From: Mycobacterium sp. 1274756.6
Lineage (GTDB): Bacteria; Actinomycetota; Actinomycetes; Mycobacteriales; Mycobacteriaceae
NCBI RefSeq assembly: GCF_001668625.1
Contig: NZ_LZLJ01000088.1
Coordinates: forward strand, 1 to 64,000
Direction of reading: 5' to 3'
DNA length: 64,000 nt
Shown piece after piece: positions 1 to 8,172 of this stretch (positions within the stretch are counted from its first letter, which is position 1; the number at the start of each line of letters is the position of its first letter). Both the position numbers and the translations under genes were made by a program. The notes under the pieces are model-generated. The model was given only the letters and a program-made list of their open reading frames with translations, did not search any database and had not been told where the DNA came from.

Positions 1-472
<472 letters not shown>

Positions 473-477
473 TCACA

Positions 478-502
478 GCCTGTCTCGGTGGGCGAGACAG
501 GC
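478..502. promoter_or_regulatory. 25-bp perfect palindrome, candidate operator
   Basis: The arms GCCTGTCTCG (478-487) and CGAGACAGGC (493-502) are perfect 10-bp inverted repeats around a 5-bp spacer (GTGGG). The site lies in the 101-bp region between the divergent SDR and monooxygenase genes. Its size and symmetry fit a TetR- or GntR-type dimer site; which regulator binds is unknown and none is encoded next to it. It does not match the KstR consensus. Confidence 0.6.
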
Positions 503-527
503 CGGGTCGCGGCCGAGCCGCCCGCCG

Positions 528-533
528 TAGCGT
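528..533 (+). promoter_or_regulatory. -10 element of a likely leaderless promoter (monooxygenase)
   Basis: TAGCGT matches the mycobacterial TANNNT -10 pattern. It ends exactly 7 nt before the ATG at 541, so the predicted transcript starts at or next to the A of the start codon. No Shine-Dalgarno sequence precedes this ATG. The palindrome at 478-502 sits upstream of this element. Confidence 0.4.
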
Positions 534-540
534 CGCCGTC

Positions 541-2139
541 ATGAGCGGTTCGGTCGACGTGGTCGTGGTGGGCGCGGGCTTCGCCGGGTTGTACGCCCTG
601 CACCGGTTGCGTGCCGACGGGTTGCGGGTCCGGGTGTTCGAGGCCGCCGACGGGGTGGGCGGCGTCTGGTACTGGAACCGCTATCCGGGGGCGCGGTGTG
701 ACGTGGAGAGCGTCGACTACTCCTACTCCTTCGACGCCGACCTGCAGCAGGACTGGGACTGGACCGAGAAGTACGCCACCGGCCCGGAGATCCGCCGTTA
801 CCTCGACCACGTCGCCGACCGGTTCGACCTGCGCCGCGACATCACCTTCGGCACCCGGGTCACCGACATCGTTCTCGACGAGGCCACCCTGCGCTGGACG
901 GTCCGCACCGAGGCCGGCGACGAGGTGTCGGCGCGGTACTGCGTGCTGGCGGTCGGCCCGCTGTCCAACGCGAACATCCCGGCCATTCCCGGCCTGGACA
1001 CCTTCGCCGGCCCGATCTACCACACCGCGCACTGGCCGCACGAGGGCGTGGACTTCACCGGTCTGCGGGTCGGGGTGATCGGCACCGGCTCCTCGGGCAT
1101 CCAGGCCATCCCCCGCATCGCCGAGCAGGCCGGCGAACTGTTCGTCTTCCAGCGCACCGCCAACTACAGCGTGCCGGCGGGCAACGTCCCCCTCGACGAC
1201 GCGACCCGCCGCGCCCAGAAGGCGAGCTATCCGCAGCGGCGGGCGGCGTCGATGACCAGCGGCGGGGGGTCACCGCACCGGCCGCACCCCCGGTCGGCGC
1301 TGGCGGTCTCCGACGCGGAGCGCCGGGCGGCCTACGCCGAACGCTGGCGACTCGGCGGCGTGCTGTTCGCGAAGACCTTCCCCGACCAGTTGACGTCGCT
1401 GCCGGCCAACGACACCGCCCGACTGTTCTGGGAGGAGCAGGTCCGCGCGGTCATCGACGACCCGGCGGTGGCCGACCTGCTGATCCCGCGCGGTCACCCG
1501 ATCGGCGCCAAACGGATCTGCACCGACGACCACTACTACCAGACCTTCAACGCCGACCACGTGCACCTGGTGGACGTCCGCGCCACCCCCATCGAGCGTT
1601 TCGACGCCGCCGGGTTGCACACCGCCGCCGCCCACTACGGCCTGGACGCGCTGGTGCTGGCCACCGGGTTCGACGCGATGACCGGGTCGGTGGCCAAGAT
1701 CAACATCGTCGGGCGCGGCGGCGCCACCCTCAACGACGTGTGGGCCGGCGGCCCGGTGACCTATCTGGGCCTGTCGGTGCCGGGATTCCCCAACCTGTTC
1801 AACCTGACCGGGCCGGGCAGCCCGTCGGTGCTGGCCAACATGGTGTTGCACTCCGAGTTGCACGTCGACTGGGTGGCCGACGCGATCGGCTACCTGGCCG
1901 ACCACGGCGCCACCGGCCTGGAGGCCTGCCCCGACGCCGCGGAGGGCTGGGGCGCGGAGTGCACCCGGCGGGCGGCGGAAACCTTGATGCCGCAGGCGGA
2001 CTCGTGGTATCTGGGCGCGAACATCGCCGGTAAGCCGCGGGTGTTCATGCCGTTCGTCGGCGGCTTCGGGGTGTACGGCCAGATCATCGCCGACGTGGCG
2101 GCGGCCGGCTACAAGGGTTTCGACCTGCTGACGTCTTAG
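541..2139 (+). CDS. FAD-dependent Baeyer-Villiger monooxygenase
   Basis: The 532-aa product is a class B flavoprotein monooxygenase that would insert oxygen next to a ketone using NADPH and FAD. The FAD-binding GAGFAG is at residues 11-16, the Baeyer-Villiger fingerprint FxGxxxHxxxWP at 155-166 and the NADPH-binding GTGSSG at about 181-186. Length and motif order match cyclohexanone/steroid-type BVMOs. It stands alone on the plus strand and overlaps the 3' end of the convergent SDR by 4 bp. Its place among SDR and crotonase genes suggests catabolism of a cyclic ketone or steroid-like compound; that substrate is an inference. Confidence 0.9.
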   Translation: MSGSVDVVVVGAGFAGLYALHRLRADGLRVRVFEAADGVGGVWYWNRYPGARCDVESVDYSYSFDADLQQDWDWTEKYATGPEIRRYLDHVADRFDLRRDITFGTRVTDIVLDEATLRWTVRTEAGDEVSARYCVLAVGPLSNANIPAIPGLDTFAGPIYHTAHWPHEGVDFTGLRVGVIGTGSSGIQAIPRIAEQAGELFVFQRTANYSVPAGNVPLDDATRRAQKASYPQRRAASMTSGGGSPHRPHPRSALAVSDAERRAAYAERWRLGGVLFAKTFPDQLTSLPANDTARLFWEEQVRAVIDDPAVADLLIPRGHPIGAKRICTDDHYYQTFNADHVHLVDVRATPIERFDAAGLHTAAAHYGLDALVLATGFDAMTGSVAKINIVGRGGATLNDVWAGGPVTYLGLSVPGFPNLFNLTGPGSPSVLANMVLHSELHVDWVADAIGYLADHGATGLEACPDAAEGWGAECTRRAAETLMPQADSWYLGANIAGKPRVFMPFVGGFGVYGQIIADVAAAGYKGFDLLTS

Positions 2140-2990
2140 CGCGTCGCGCGGAACCGCCGGAACCGGTCGAGGTAGCGCGGCACGCCGCGCCGCGGCACAC
2201 TGCGCGGCCAGTCGTCGGCGCGGAAGTAGGCGTCCGAGCCGCCGTCGACGAAGATCACGCTGCCGCACAGGAATTCCGCCGCGTCGGAGAGCATGAACAG
2301 CATCCAGTCGGCCAGCTGCTCGGCGTCGCCGAAATGGCCCACCGGCACCGGGAATGCCTTGATCGCCTTGGCCTCCCGCGGGGTGGCCAGCTGCTTCTCC
2401 AGCAGCGGGGTCATGATCGCCCCCGGCGCGAGCACGTTGAGCCGGATCCCGGCGCCGGCCCACTCGGCGGTCACCGCGTGGCGGCGCACCCAGCGGCTGA
2501 TCGCGATCTTGGAGGCCGCATAGGCGAACGTCGGCGCCCCGGAACCGAACAGCCGCACCGCGCGCTCGGCCTTGCCCTGGTCCCCGGCGAGCAGGGCCCG
2601 GATGGCGCGGCGCGGCACCGGCGGGGTGGTGGTCGACGAGTTCGAGCCGATCACCACCACCTTGGCCGACCCGGCGGCGGCGAACCCCGGCCGCCACGCT
2701 TCCAGCAGCTCCACCACCCCGAAGTGGTTGACCGCGAAGATCAGCCGCGCCCGGTCCCGGCCCGGGGTGGGCCCCAGTCCGGCGGCCAGCACCGCCCCGT
2801 CCAGGCGCCCGTCGGCGGCGGTGAGCACCGCCGCGGCGGCCTCGGCGCGCCCGCCCGGGGTGGACAGGTCGGCGATCACCTCGGCGTCGCGCAGATCCAC
2901 GCCGATCACGGTGTGCCCGGCCGCGCGCAGCTTGTCCGCCGCCTGCCGGCCCATCCCCGACGCGGCCCCGGTGACCGCGTAGACGCCCAT
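2136..2990 (-). CDS. SDR-family oxidoreductase
   Basis: A 284-aa SDR. The cofactor loop TGAASGMG is close to the N-terminus, the catalytic serine is in IGSNSST and the catalytic pair is in YAASK. It starts at ATG 2990, directly abutting the stop of the upstream SDR (2991-2993), so the two are translationally coupled. The C-terminal end is Arg-rich and slightly longer than in usual SDRs. It is probably an alcohol or 3-hydroxyacyl dehydrogenase in the same operon as the genes at 2991 and 3849. The substrate is unknown. Confidence 0.85.
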   Translation of the reverse strand: MGVYAVTGAASGMGRQAADKLRAAGHTVIGVDLRDAEVIADLSTPGGRAEAAAAVLTAADGRLDGAVLAAGLGPTPGRDRARLIFAVNHFGVVELLEAWRPGFAAAGSAKVVVIGSNSSTTTPPVPRRAIRALLAGDQGKAERAVRLFGSGAPTFAYAASKIAISRWVRRHAVTAEWAGAGIRLNVLAPGAIMTPLLEKQLATPREAKAIKAFPVPVGHFGDAEQLADWMLFMLSDAAEFLCGSVIFVDGGSDAYFRADDWPRSVPRRGVPRYLDRFRRFRATR

Positions 2991-3833
2991 CTACACCACC
3001 CCGCGCAGTCCGTCGGCGCCGAAGGCCGGCTCGAGCATCGAGGTGAAGTCCGGACCGCGGCGCAGCGATTGGCCGCCGTCGACGTTGATGACCTGCCCGG
3101 TGATCCATTCGGCGGCGTCGGAGAGCAGGAACAGCGCCAGGTTGGCGACGTCGGTGACCTCCCCGGGGCGCGGCAGCGGGGTGTTGATCGCGTAGTCCTC
3201 GCTCAGCGCCGGCGAGTCCAGGATCGCGGTGACCAGCTCGGTGCGGATCAGCCCCGGCCGGATCCCGTTGACCCGCACCCGGGAGGCGCCCAGCTCGTCG
3301 GCGGCCAGCTTCATCAGGTGGTCGACCGCGGACTTGGTGGGCCCGTAGGCGCCGAACCAGCGGTGGGTGTTCGACGCCGCGATCGAGGAGATACCTACGA
3401 ACGAGCCGCCGCCGCCGCGTACCAGCGCCGCGGCGCTGTGTTTGAGCACGTGCATGGTGCCGGTGACGTTCAGCTCGACGGTGCGCGCCCACGCCGCCGA
3501 ATCGATCTGGGTGACCGGGCCGATGGTCTGCGAGCCGCCCGCGCAGTGCACCACCCCGTGCAGCCGGCCGTGCCGCTCGACGATCCTGGCGACCGCGCCG
3601 GCCACCTGCTCCTCGTCGGTCACGTCCACCGAGCGGTAATCGACCCGCCCGGCGGGGTCCTCGGCGGCCAGCCGCCCGCCGATCTCCTGCGCGGCCGCGG
3701 CCAGCCGGTCGGTGTCGCGGCCGACGATCAGCACCGCCGCGCCCGCGGCGGCCAGCGCGGCCGCCACCCCCTTGCCGATGCCGCTACCGCCGCCGGTCAC
3801 CAGATAACTGCGGTCGGCGAAGTCGAGCTGCAT
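2991..3833 (-). CDS. SDR-family oxidoreductase
   Basis: A 280-aa classical SDR. The motifs are TGGGSGIG (about residues 14-21), the active-site serine strand GISSIAAS and YGPTK as the catalytic Tyr/Lys. The C-terminal half has the NVDGG strand common to enoyl/ketoacyl reductases of this fold. It is the middle gene of a minus-strand operon, 15 bp after the crotonase gene and with no gap before the next SDR. It could be a 3-hydroxyacyl-CoA dehydrogenase or 2,4-dienoyl-CoA reductase; the sequence alone does not decide. Confidence 0.85.
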   Translation of the reverse strand: MQLDFADRSYLVTGGGSGIGKGVAAALAAAGAAVLIVGRDTDRLAAAAQEIGGRLAAEDPAGRVDYRSVDVTDEEQVAGAVARIVERHGRLHGVVHCAGGSQTIGPVTQIDSAAWARTVELNVTGTMHVLKHSAAALVRGGGGSFVGISSIAASNTHRWFGAYGPTKSAVDHLMKLAADELGASRVRVNGIRPGLIRTELVTAILDSPALSEDYAINTPLPRPGEVTDVANLALFLLSDAAEWITGQVINVDGGQSLRRGPDFTSMLEPAFGADGLRGVV

Positions 3834-3848
3834 GCTGGAACTCCTGGG

Positions 3849-4742
3849 TCAGGGCCGGTCGCGGCGGGCCAGTTGGGTCGGACCGGCGCTGCGCCAGTCC
3901 TCGACGTCGGGCGGCAGGGCCACCGGGAAGCGGTTGTCGTTGGTCGCCGCCCAGTGGGCGTGGCCGAGCTGGTGGATGTGGAAGCCGTGCCGCAGCGCCT
4001 CGTCGAAGCCCATCGCGTCGGCGGCGGCGTTGACCGAGTCCTTGATCAGCAGGGCCGCCATCGTCGGGCGCTGCGCGATGCGCCGGGCGAAGGCCAGGGT
4101 GTCCTCCTCGAGGCGGTCGAGCGGGAACACCTTGGACACCATGCCGAGCCGGTGGGCCTCCTCGGCGTCGATCGAGTCCCCGGTCAGCAGCAGCTCCTTG
4201 GCCTTGCGCGGCCCGAACTCCCAGGGGTGCGCATAGTATTCGACGCCGGGCATGCCCAGGCGCACCCCGACCACGTCGGAGAACCGGGCGTTGTCGGCGG
4301 CCACGATCAGGTCGCAGGCCCACATCAGCATCAGCCCGGCCGAGATCACGTTGCCCTGCACCGCGGCGATGGTGATCTTGCGCAGGTTGCGCCAGCGGCG
4401 GGTGTTCTCGAAGTAGAAGTGCCACTCCTGCAGGTAGGTCTTCTCCACCACGCCGTCGCGGGTGCCGCCGTGGCTGGTGAACGTGGGGTGCTGGGCCGGG
4501 CCGGGCCGGCGTTCGGCCAGCGCCTCCTCCGAGCCCAGGTCGTGCCCGGCGGAGAAGTTCTTGCCGCGGGCGGCCAGGATCACCACCCGCACCTCGTCGT
4601 CGGCCTCGGCGCGGGCGAACGCCTCGTCCAGGGCGACCAGCAGGGTGCGGTGCTGGGCGTTGTGGCTTTCCGGCCGGTTCAGCCAGATCCGGGCGATCCG
4701 GCCGCCCTCGAGGGTTTCGTAGGTCACCGTCTCGGCAGTCAC
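3849..4742 (-). CDS. crotonase-fold (enoyl-CoA hydratase/isomerase family) protein lacking both usual Glu residues
   Basis: A 297-aa crotonase-superfamily protein. I chose GTG 4742 as start because family similarity begins at ETVTYETLEG and an AGGG lies upstream; the reading frame stays open further upstream but that part is antisense to otsA. The first oxyanion-hole segment is FSAGHDLG. The second reads VISAGLM, so the position of the first catalytic Glu is Met. The segment FSDVVGVRLG lacks the second Glu. A simple hydratase role is therefore doubtful; isomerase, hydrolase or another CoA chemistry is possible. It is the first gene of the operon with the two SDRs downstream. Confidence 0.8.
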   Translation of the reverse strand: MTAETVTYETLEGGRIARIWLNRPESHNAQHRTLLVALDEAFARAEADDEVRVVILAARGKNFSAGHDLGSEEALAERRPGPAQHPTFTSHGGTRDGVVEKTYLQEWHFYFENTRRWRNLRKITIAAVQGNVISAGLMLMWACDLIVAADNARFSDVVGVRLGMPGVEYYAHPWEFGPRKAKELLLTGDSIDAEEAHRLGMVSKVFPLDRLEEDTLAFARRIAQRPTMAALLIKDSVNAAADAMGFDEALRHGFHIHQLGHAHWAATNDNRFPVALPPDVEDWRSAGPTQLARRDRP

Positions 4743-4801
4743 CTGCAGCACCCTACCCGGCGGCCCGCCCCCGCCGGCCGCCGCGATCTGCGCATTTCGC
4801 C

Positions 4802-4807
4802 TACAGT
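4802..4807 (+). promoter_or_regulatory. -10 element, likely leaderless promoter for the otsA operon
   Basis: TACAGT (TANNNT type) ends 7 nt before the ATG at 4815 and no ribosome binding site is present between them. This predicts a leaderless message for the 54-aa gene and otsA, divergent from the crotonase gene at 4742. Confidence 0.4.
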
Positions 4808-4814
4808 TGGACCC

Positions 4815-4979
4815 ATGTCCGCAAAATCTGATCCCGCCGCGATCGGCGAGGTGGAGCCGCTGGCCGACAGCACCGAACGGCAGGCGCGGCGGGTGGTGGC
4901 CGCCTACGCCACCGACGCCGACGAGTGCCGGGTATTCCTGTCGATGCTCGGTATCGGACCGGCGAAGACCGACGCCTAG
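4815..4979 (+). CDS. 54-aa conserved microprotein upstream of otsA (Rv3489-like)
   Basis: A 54-aa acidic/alanine-rich protein (MSAKSDPAAIGEVEPLADST at the start, ending MLGIGPAKTDA). Its TAG stop (4977-4979) directly abuts the otsA ATG, so the two are translationally coupled. The same arrangement, a protein of about this size before otsA, is known in M. tuberculosis (Rv3489). No signal peptide, membrane segment or known motif is visible. A role in OtsA expression or activity is only suggested by the coupling. Confidence 0.75.
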   Translation: MSAKSDPAAIGEVEPLADSTERQARRVVAAYATDADECRVFLSMLGIGPAKTDA

Positions 4980-6452
4980 ATGGGGACGGGACCGCACGGC
5001 GAATCCGATTTCGTCGTGGTGGCCAACCGGTTGCCCATCGACATGGAGCGCCACCCGGACGGCACCGCCACCTGGAAGCGTGCCCCGGGCGGGCTGGTCA
5101 CCGCGCTGGAGCCGCTGCTGCGCCGCCGCCGCGGCGCCTGGGTGGGCTGGCCCGGGGTGGCCGACCTGCCCGCCGACACCGAGGCGCCGATCGCCGACGA
5201 CGACCTGCTGCTGCACCCGGTGCCGCTGAGCGCCGACGACATCGCCGAGTACTACGAGGGCTTCTCCAACGCCACCCTGTGGCCGCTGTATCACGACGTG
5301 ATCGTCAAGCCGATCTACCACCGCGCCTGGTGGGACCGCTACGTCGACGTCAATCGCCGGTTCGCCGAGGCCACCTCGCGGGCCGCCGCGCCCGGCGCGA
5401 CGGTGTGGGTGCAGGACTACCAGCTGCAGCTGGTGCCGGCGATGCTGCGCGAACTGCGCCCCGACCTGACCATCGGCTTCTTCCTGCACATCCCGTTCCC
5501 GCCGGTGGAGCTGTTCATGCAGATGCCGTGGCGCACCGAGATCACCGAGGGGCTGCTCGGCGCCGACCTGGTCGGGTTCCACCTGACCGGCGGCGCGCAG
5601 AACTTCCTGATCCTGGCGCGCCGGCTGGTGGGCGCCCCCACCAGCCGCGCCTCGGTGGGGGTGCGCTCGAGGTTCGGGGAGGTGGCCTACGGCTCGCGCA
5701 CGGTGCGGGTCGGCGCGTTCCCGATCTCCATCGACTCGGCCAGCCTGGACCGGCAGGCCCGGCAGCGGGCGGTGCGCCGCCGCGCCCGGGAGATCCGCGC
5801 CGAGCTGGGCAACCCGCGCACGATCCTGCTGGGCGTGGACCGGCTGGACTACACCAAGGGCATCGACGTGCGGCTCAAGGCGTTCGCCGAGCTGCTGGCC
5901 GAGGACCGGGTCCACGGCGCGGACACCGTGTTCGTCCAGCTGGCCACCCCGAGCCGGGAGCGGGTGGACAGCTACCGGGAGTTGCGCGACGACATCGAAC
6001 GCGAGGTCGGCCACATCAACGGTGAGTACGGCGAGGTTGGCCACCCGGTGGTGCACTACCTGCACCGCCCGGTGCCCCGCGACGAGCTGATCGCGTTCTT
6101 CGTGGCCGCCGACGTCATGCTGGTCACCCCGCTGCGCGACGGGATGAACCTGGTGGCCAAGGAGTACATCGCCTGCCGCAGCGATCTGGGCGGCGCGCTG
6201 GTGCTCAGCGAGTTCACCGGCGCCGCCGACGAACTGCGGCACGCCTACCTGGTGAACCCGCACGACCTCGACGGGGTGAAGAACACCATCGAGGCGGCGA
6301 TCGGCCAGTCCGCCGACGAGGGCCGCCGCCGGATGCGGGCGCTGCGCAGGCAGGTGCTGACCCACGACGTGGACCGCTGGGCCCGGTCGTTTCTCGATGC
6401 GCTGGGGGCGGCGGGCACCGAACCGGCCACACCGCCGTCGGGCTCTGTTTAA
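4980..6452 (+). CDS. otsA: trehalose-6-phosphate synthase (GT20)
   Basis: A 490-aa cytoplasmic retaining glycosyltransferase that makes trehalose-6-phosphate from a nucleotide-glucose and glucose-6-phosphate. Features of the family are VVANRLPID at the start, the [11 protein letters not shown] loop, [10 protein letters not shown], the donor-binding [12 protein letters not shown] and the C-terminal [11 protein letters not shown] catalytic/nucleotide loop. Length is normal. It starts at the ATG immediately after the stop of the 54-aa gene. The exported-protein gene at 6463 follows after 10 bp but appears to have its own -10. Confidence 0.97.
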   Translation: MGTGPHGESDFVVVANRLPIDMERHPDGTATWKRAPGGLVTALEPLLRRRRGAWVGWPGVADLPADTEAPIADDDLLLHPVPLSADDIAEYYEGFSNATLWPLYHDVIVKPIYHRAWWDRYVDVNRRFAEATSRAAAPGATVWVQDYQLQLVPAMLRELRPDLTIGFFLHIPFPPVELFMQMPWRTEITEGLLGADLVGFHLTGGAQNFLILARRLVGAPTSRASVGVRSRFGEVAYGSRTVRVGAFPISIDSASLDRQARQRAVRRRAREIRAELGNPRTILLGVDRLDYTKGIDVRLKAFAELLAEDRVHGADTVFVQLATPSRERVDSYRELRDDIEREVGHINGEYGEVGHPVVHYLHRPVPRDELIAFFVAADVMLVTPLRDGMNLVAKEYIACRSDLGGALVLSEFTGAADELRHAYLVNPHDLDGVKNTIEAAIGQSADEGRRRMRALRRQVLTHDVDRWARSFLDALGAAGTEPATPPSGSV

Positions 6453-6455
6453 ATT
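6450..6455 (+). promoter_or_regulatory. -10 element, likely leaderless promoter for the exported protein gene
   Basis: TAAATT (TANNNT type) overlaps the otsA stop codon and ends exactly 7 nt before ATG 6463, with no Shine-Dalgarno sequence between. It would give the downstream gene a transcript independent of otsA. Confidence 0.4.
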
Positions 6456-6462
6456 GGGCACC

Positions 6463-6975
6463 ATGACGCGTTCTCGAGGATGGGCCGGTGCCGCCGCGGT
6501 GTTCGCCGGTGCGGTCGGGCTGACCCTCGCCGGTGCCGCGCCGGCGCAGGCCGCCGACCCGATCCAGGGCATCTACACCTACACCGAGGAAGGCGCCCCG
6601 GATGCGATGTGGCGGGTCTACCCCACCTGCACCCCGATGGGATGTTCGCTCAACGCGTCGATGGTGGTGCCCAACACCGCCGACGAGAAGGCCGGGCAGT
6701 TCCGGCTGACCAACAACCTGTGGACGACCAGTTTCCCGTCACCGCGCGGCTTGACCTGCCCGGACGGGTCGACGGCGGAGGTTCAGCACACCTACAGCTT
6801 CGACAGCGCGACGCTGGCCGGCACCCACACCCGCTCCAACGCGGAGGTCTGCGGCGGCAAGGTGGCCCCGGCGCTGACCAAGACCCCGTTCACGTTGACC
6901 TTCCAGCGGCCGCTGGACATCCCGGTCAACGAGCACCCGTTGCACTGCAACGACCCGTGGCACTGCTCGGCGTGA
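6463..6975 (+). CDS. secreted cysteine-containing protein (Rv3491-like)
   Basis: A 170-aa exported protein of unknown function. ATG 6463 is chosen because it gives a clean Sec signal peptide (TRSR basic region, hydrophobic core, cleavage after AQA near residue 30). The mature part has Cys in TCTPMGC, TCPDG, VCGG, HCNDPWHC, which can form disulfides outside the cytoplasm. It follows otsA as Rv3491 does in M. tuberculosis. The gene ends 1 bp before the convergent mce4 operon end, with no visible terminator between them. Confidence 0.85.
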   Translation: MTRSRGWAGAAAVFAGAVGLTLAGAAPAQAADPIQGIYTYTEEGAPDAMWRVYPTCTPMGCSLNASMVVPNTADEKAGQFRLTNNLWTTSFPSPRGLTCPDGSTAEVQHTYSFDSATLAGTHTRSNAEVCGGKVAPALTKTPFTLTFQRPLDIPVNEHPLHCNDPWHCSA

Positions 6976-6976
6976 G

Positions 6977-7480
6977 TCAGATCGGTTTGATCATGTCGAT
7001 CAGCCAGCGGCCGTCGACCTTTTCGTAGCTGACCTGCACCCGGGCGCCGTCGACCAGCGGTTCCTTGCTCTTGTCGGTGACGGTGCGGTTCAGATACACC
7101 AGCACCATGCCGCTGTTGCGGGCCGCGGACATCACGCCGTGACCGACCACGTTGACCTGGCTGACGATCTGGCGTTGCCGCGCCTGCGGGATGACGGTCT
7201 GGGTGGCCTGCTGCTCGAACTCCTGCCGGTAGCGCGGGGTGAGCAGCGGGTACACGTCGGTCATCGTGGTCTCGACGGTCTGGTAGTCGTAGCCGAGGAT
7301 CTTCGGGATGGTCTCGGCGGCCAGCGGCGCCAGTTCCGCGCGGGTGTCCTGCGCGGCGTGGGCCTCCGCCCGGTTCCAGTACAGGAAGCCGCCGACGGCC
7401 GACAGCCCGACGAACGCCGCGGCCAGCACCGCGGCGAGGATCCCCAGCAGCCGCTGCGGCCACGGGGACGTCCCGGGCAT
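6977..7480 (-). CDS. Mce-associated membrane protein, last gene of mce4 operon (Rv3492c-like)
   Basis: A 167-aa protein with one N-terminal membrane segment (about residues 10-33) and an extracytoplasmic domain with the motif LLTPRYRQEF typical of Mce-associated (Mas/Mam) proteins. These have an NTF2-like fold and are thought to stabilise the Mce transporter. It starts at ATG 7480, overlapping the upstream stop by one base (TGATG). It corresponds in position to Rv3492c. Confidence 0.9.
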   Translation of the reverse strand: MPGTSPWPQRLLGILAAVLAAAFVGLSAVGGFLYWNRAEAHAAQDTRAELAPLAAETIPKILGYDYQTVETTMTDVYPLLTPRYRQEFEQQATQTVIPQARQRQIVSQVNVVGHGVMSAARNSGMVLVYLNRTVTDKSKEPLVDGARVQVSYEKVDGRWLIDMIKPI

Positions 7481-8172
7481 CAGGCGCCCCCGTTGGGCCA
7501 GAGCAGGTCGTAGGCGGTCATGGCGCCGGCGGAGTCCTCCTGCACGATCACCCGCAGCCGGTACGGCTGGGACGGCTGGTTGACGCCGTCGTTGACGTCG
7601 GTGGCGGTGACCCGCGCGGCCACCAGTACCGAGGCCCGGTTGGTCTCCTCGTCGATGCTCTCCAGCGCGGCGGCGTTGATGACCGCCTCGGAGTCGGATT
7701 TGGTGTCGACGAACAGACCCTTGAGCATGTCGACGGTGCCGGGCTGGCTGAACTGGTCGCGCAGCGGACCGCTGAGGTTGTGGATCCAGCGGTCGATGCT
7801 GTCGTCGATGTGGTCCTGGTCGTAGCTGAACATGTTGACCACCGTCTGGCTGGCGGTGTCGACGAACCGCTGCTGGCGGGCCGCCTCGGCGTCGGCGCTG
7901 CGCTCGGACCGCGCCGCCACGGCGACCAGCCCGGCCAGCACCGCGGTAAGCACGAACGCGGTCGCCGCCGCCACCACGGCGACCAGCAGCCGGTGGGATT
8001 GCGGGCGCGGCGGGGTGGCCGACCGCAGCACCGGGCTGGCGGGCCGCCCGGTCGAGGCCACCCGCGCGGTGGCCGCCTCCCCGGCCGGGCCGGCCGCCCG
8101 GGAGGCGCGGCGGCGCACGCGGGTGCCGGTGTCCGCGGTCGGTGCCGTCTGCTCGGTTACCACGTGGGCCAT
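7480..8172 (-). CDS. mam4A: Mce-associated membrane protein Mam4A (Rv3493c-like)
   Basis: A 230-aa protein with a roughly 60-residue Arg/Ala/Pro-rich cytoplasmic tail, one membrane segment (about residues 62-86) and an extracytoplasmic NTF2-like domain carrying NMFSYD and RDQFSQPG motifs. The domain resembles the neighbouring 167-aa protein, so the two are ancient paralogues. It is coupled to mce4F by a one-base stop/start overlap at 8172. Confidence 0.9.
   Translation of the reverse strand: MAHVVTEQTAPTADTGTRVRRRASRAAGPAGEAATARVASTGRPASPVLRSATPPRPQSHRLLVAVVAAATAFVLTAVLAGLVAVAARSERSADAEAARQQRFVDTASQTVVNMFSYDQDHIDDSIDRWIHNLSGPLRDQFSQPGTVDMLKGLFVDTKSDSEAVINAAALESIDEETNRASVLVAARVTATDVNDGVNQPSQPYRLRVIVQEDSAGAMTAYDLLWPNGGA

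Noticed and set aside
1270-3492. 740-aa minus-strand open frame and similar long antisense frames (for example 2334-4979 plus)
   Set aside because: At about 70% GC most frames stay open. These overlap genes with clear family motifs and give only Arg/Gly/His-rich translations with no motif of their own.
4743-6572. Long upstream extension of the crotonase frame
   Set aside because: It runs antisense through otsA; similarity starts at the GTG 4742 and the upstream part is low-complexity.
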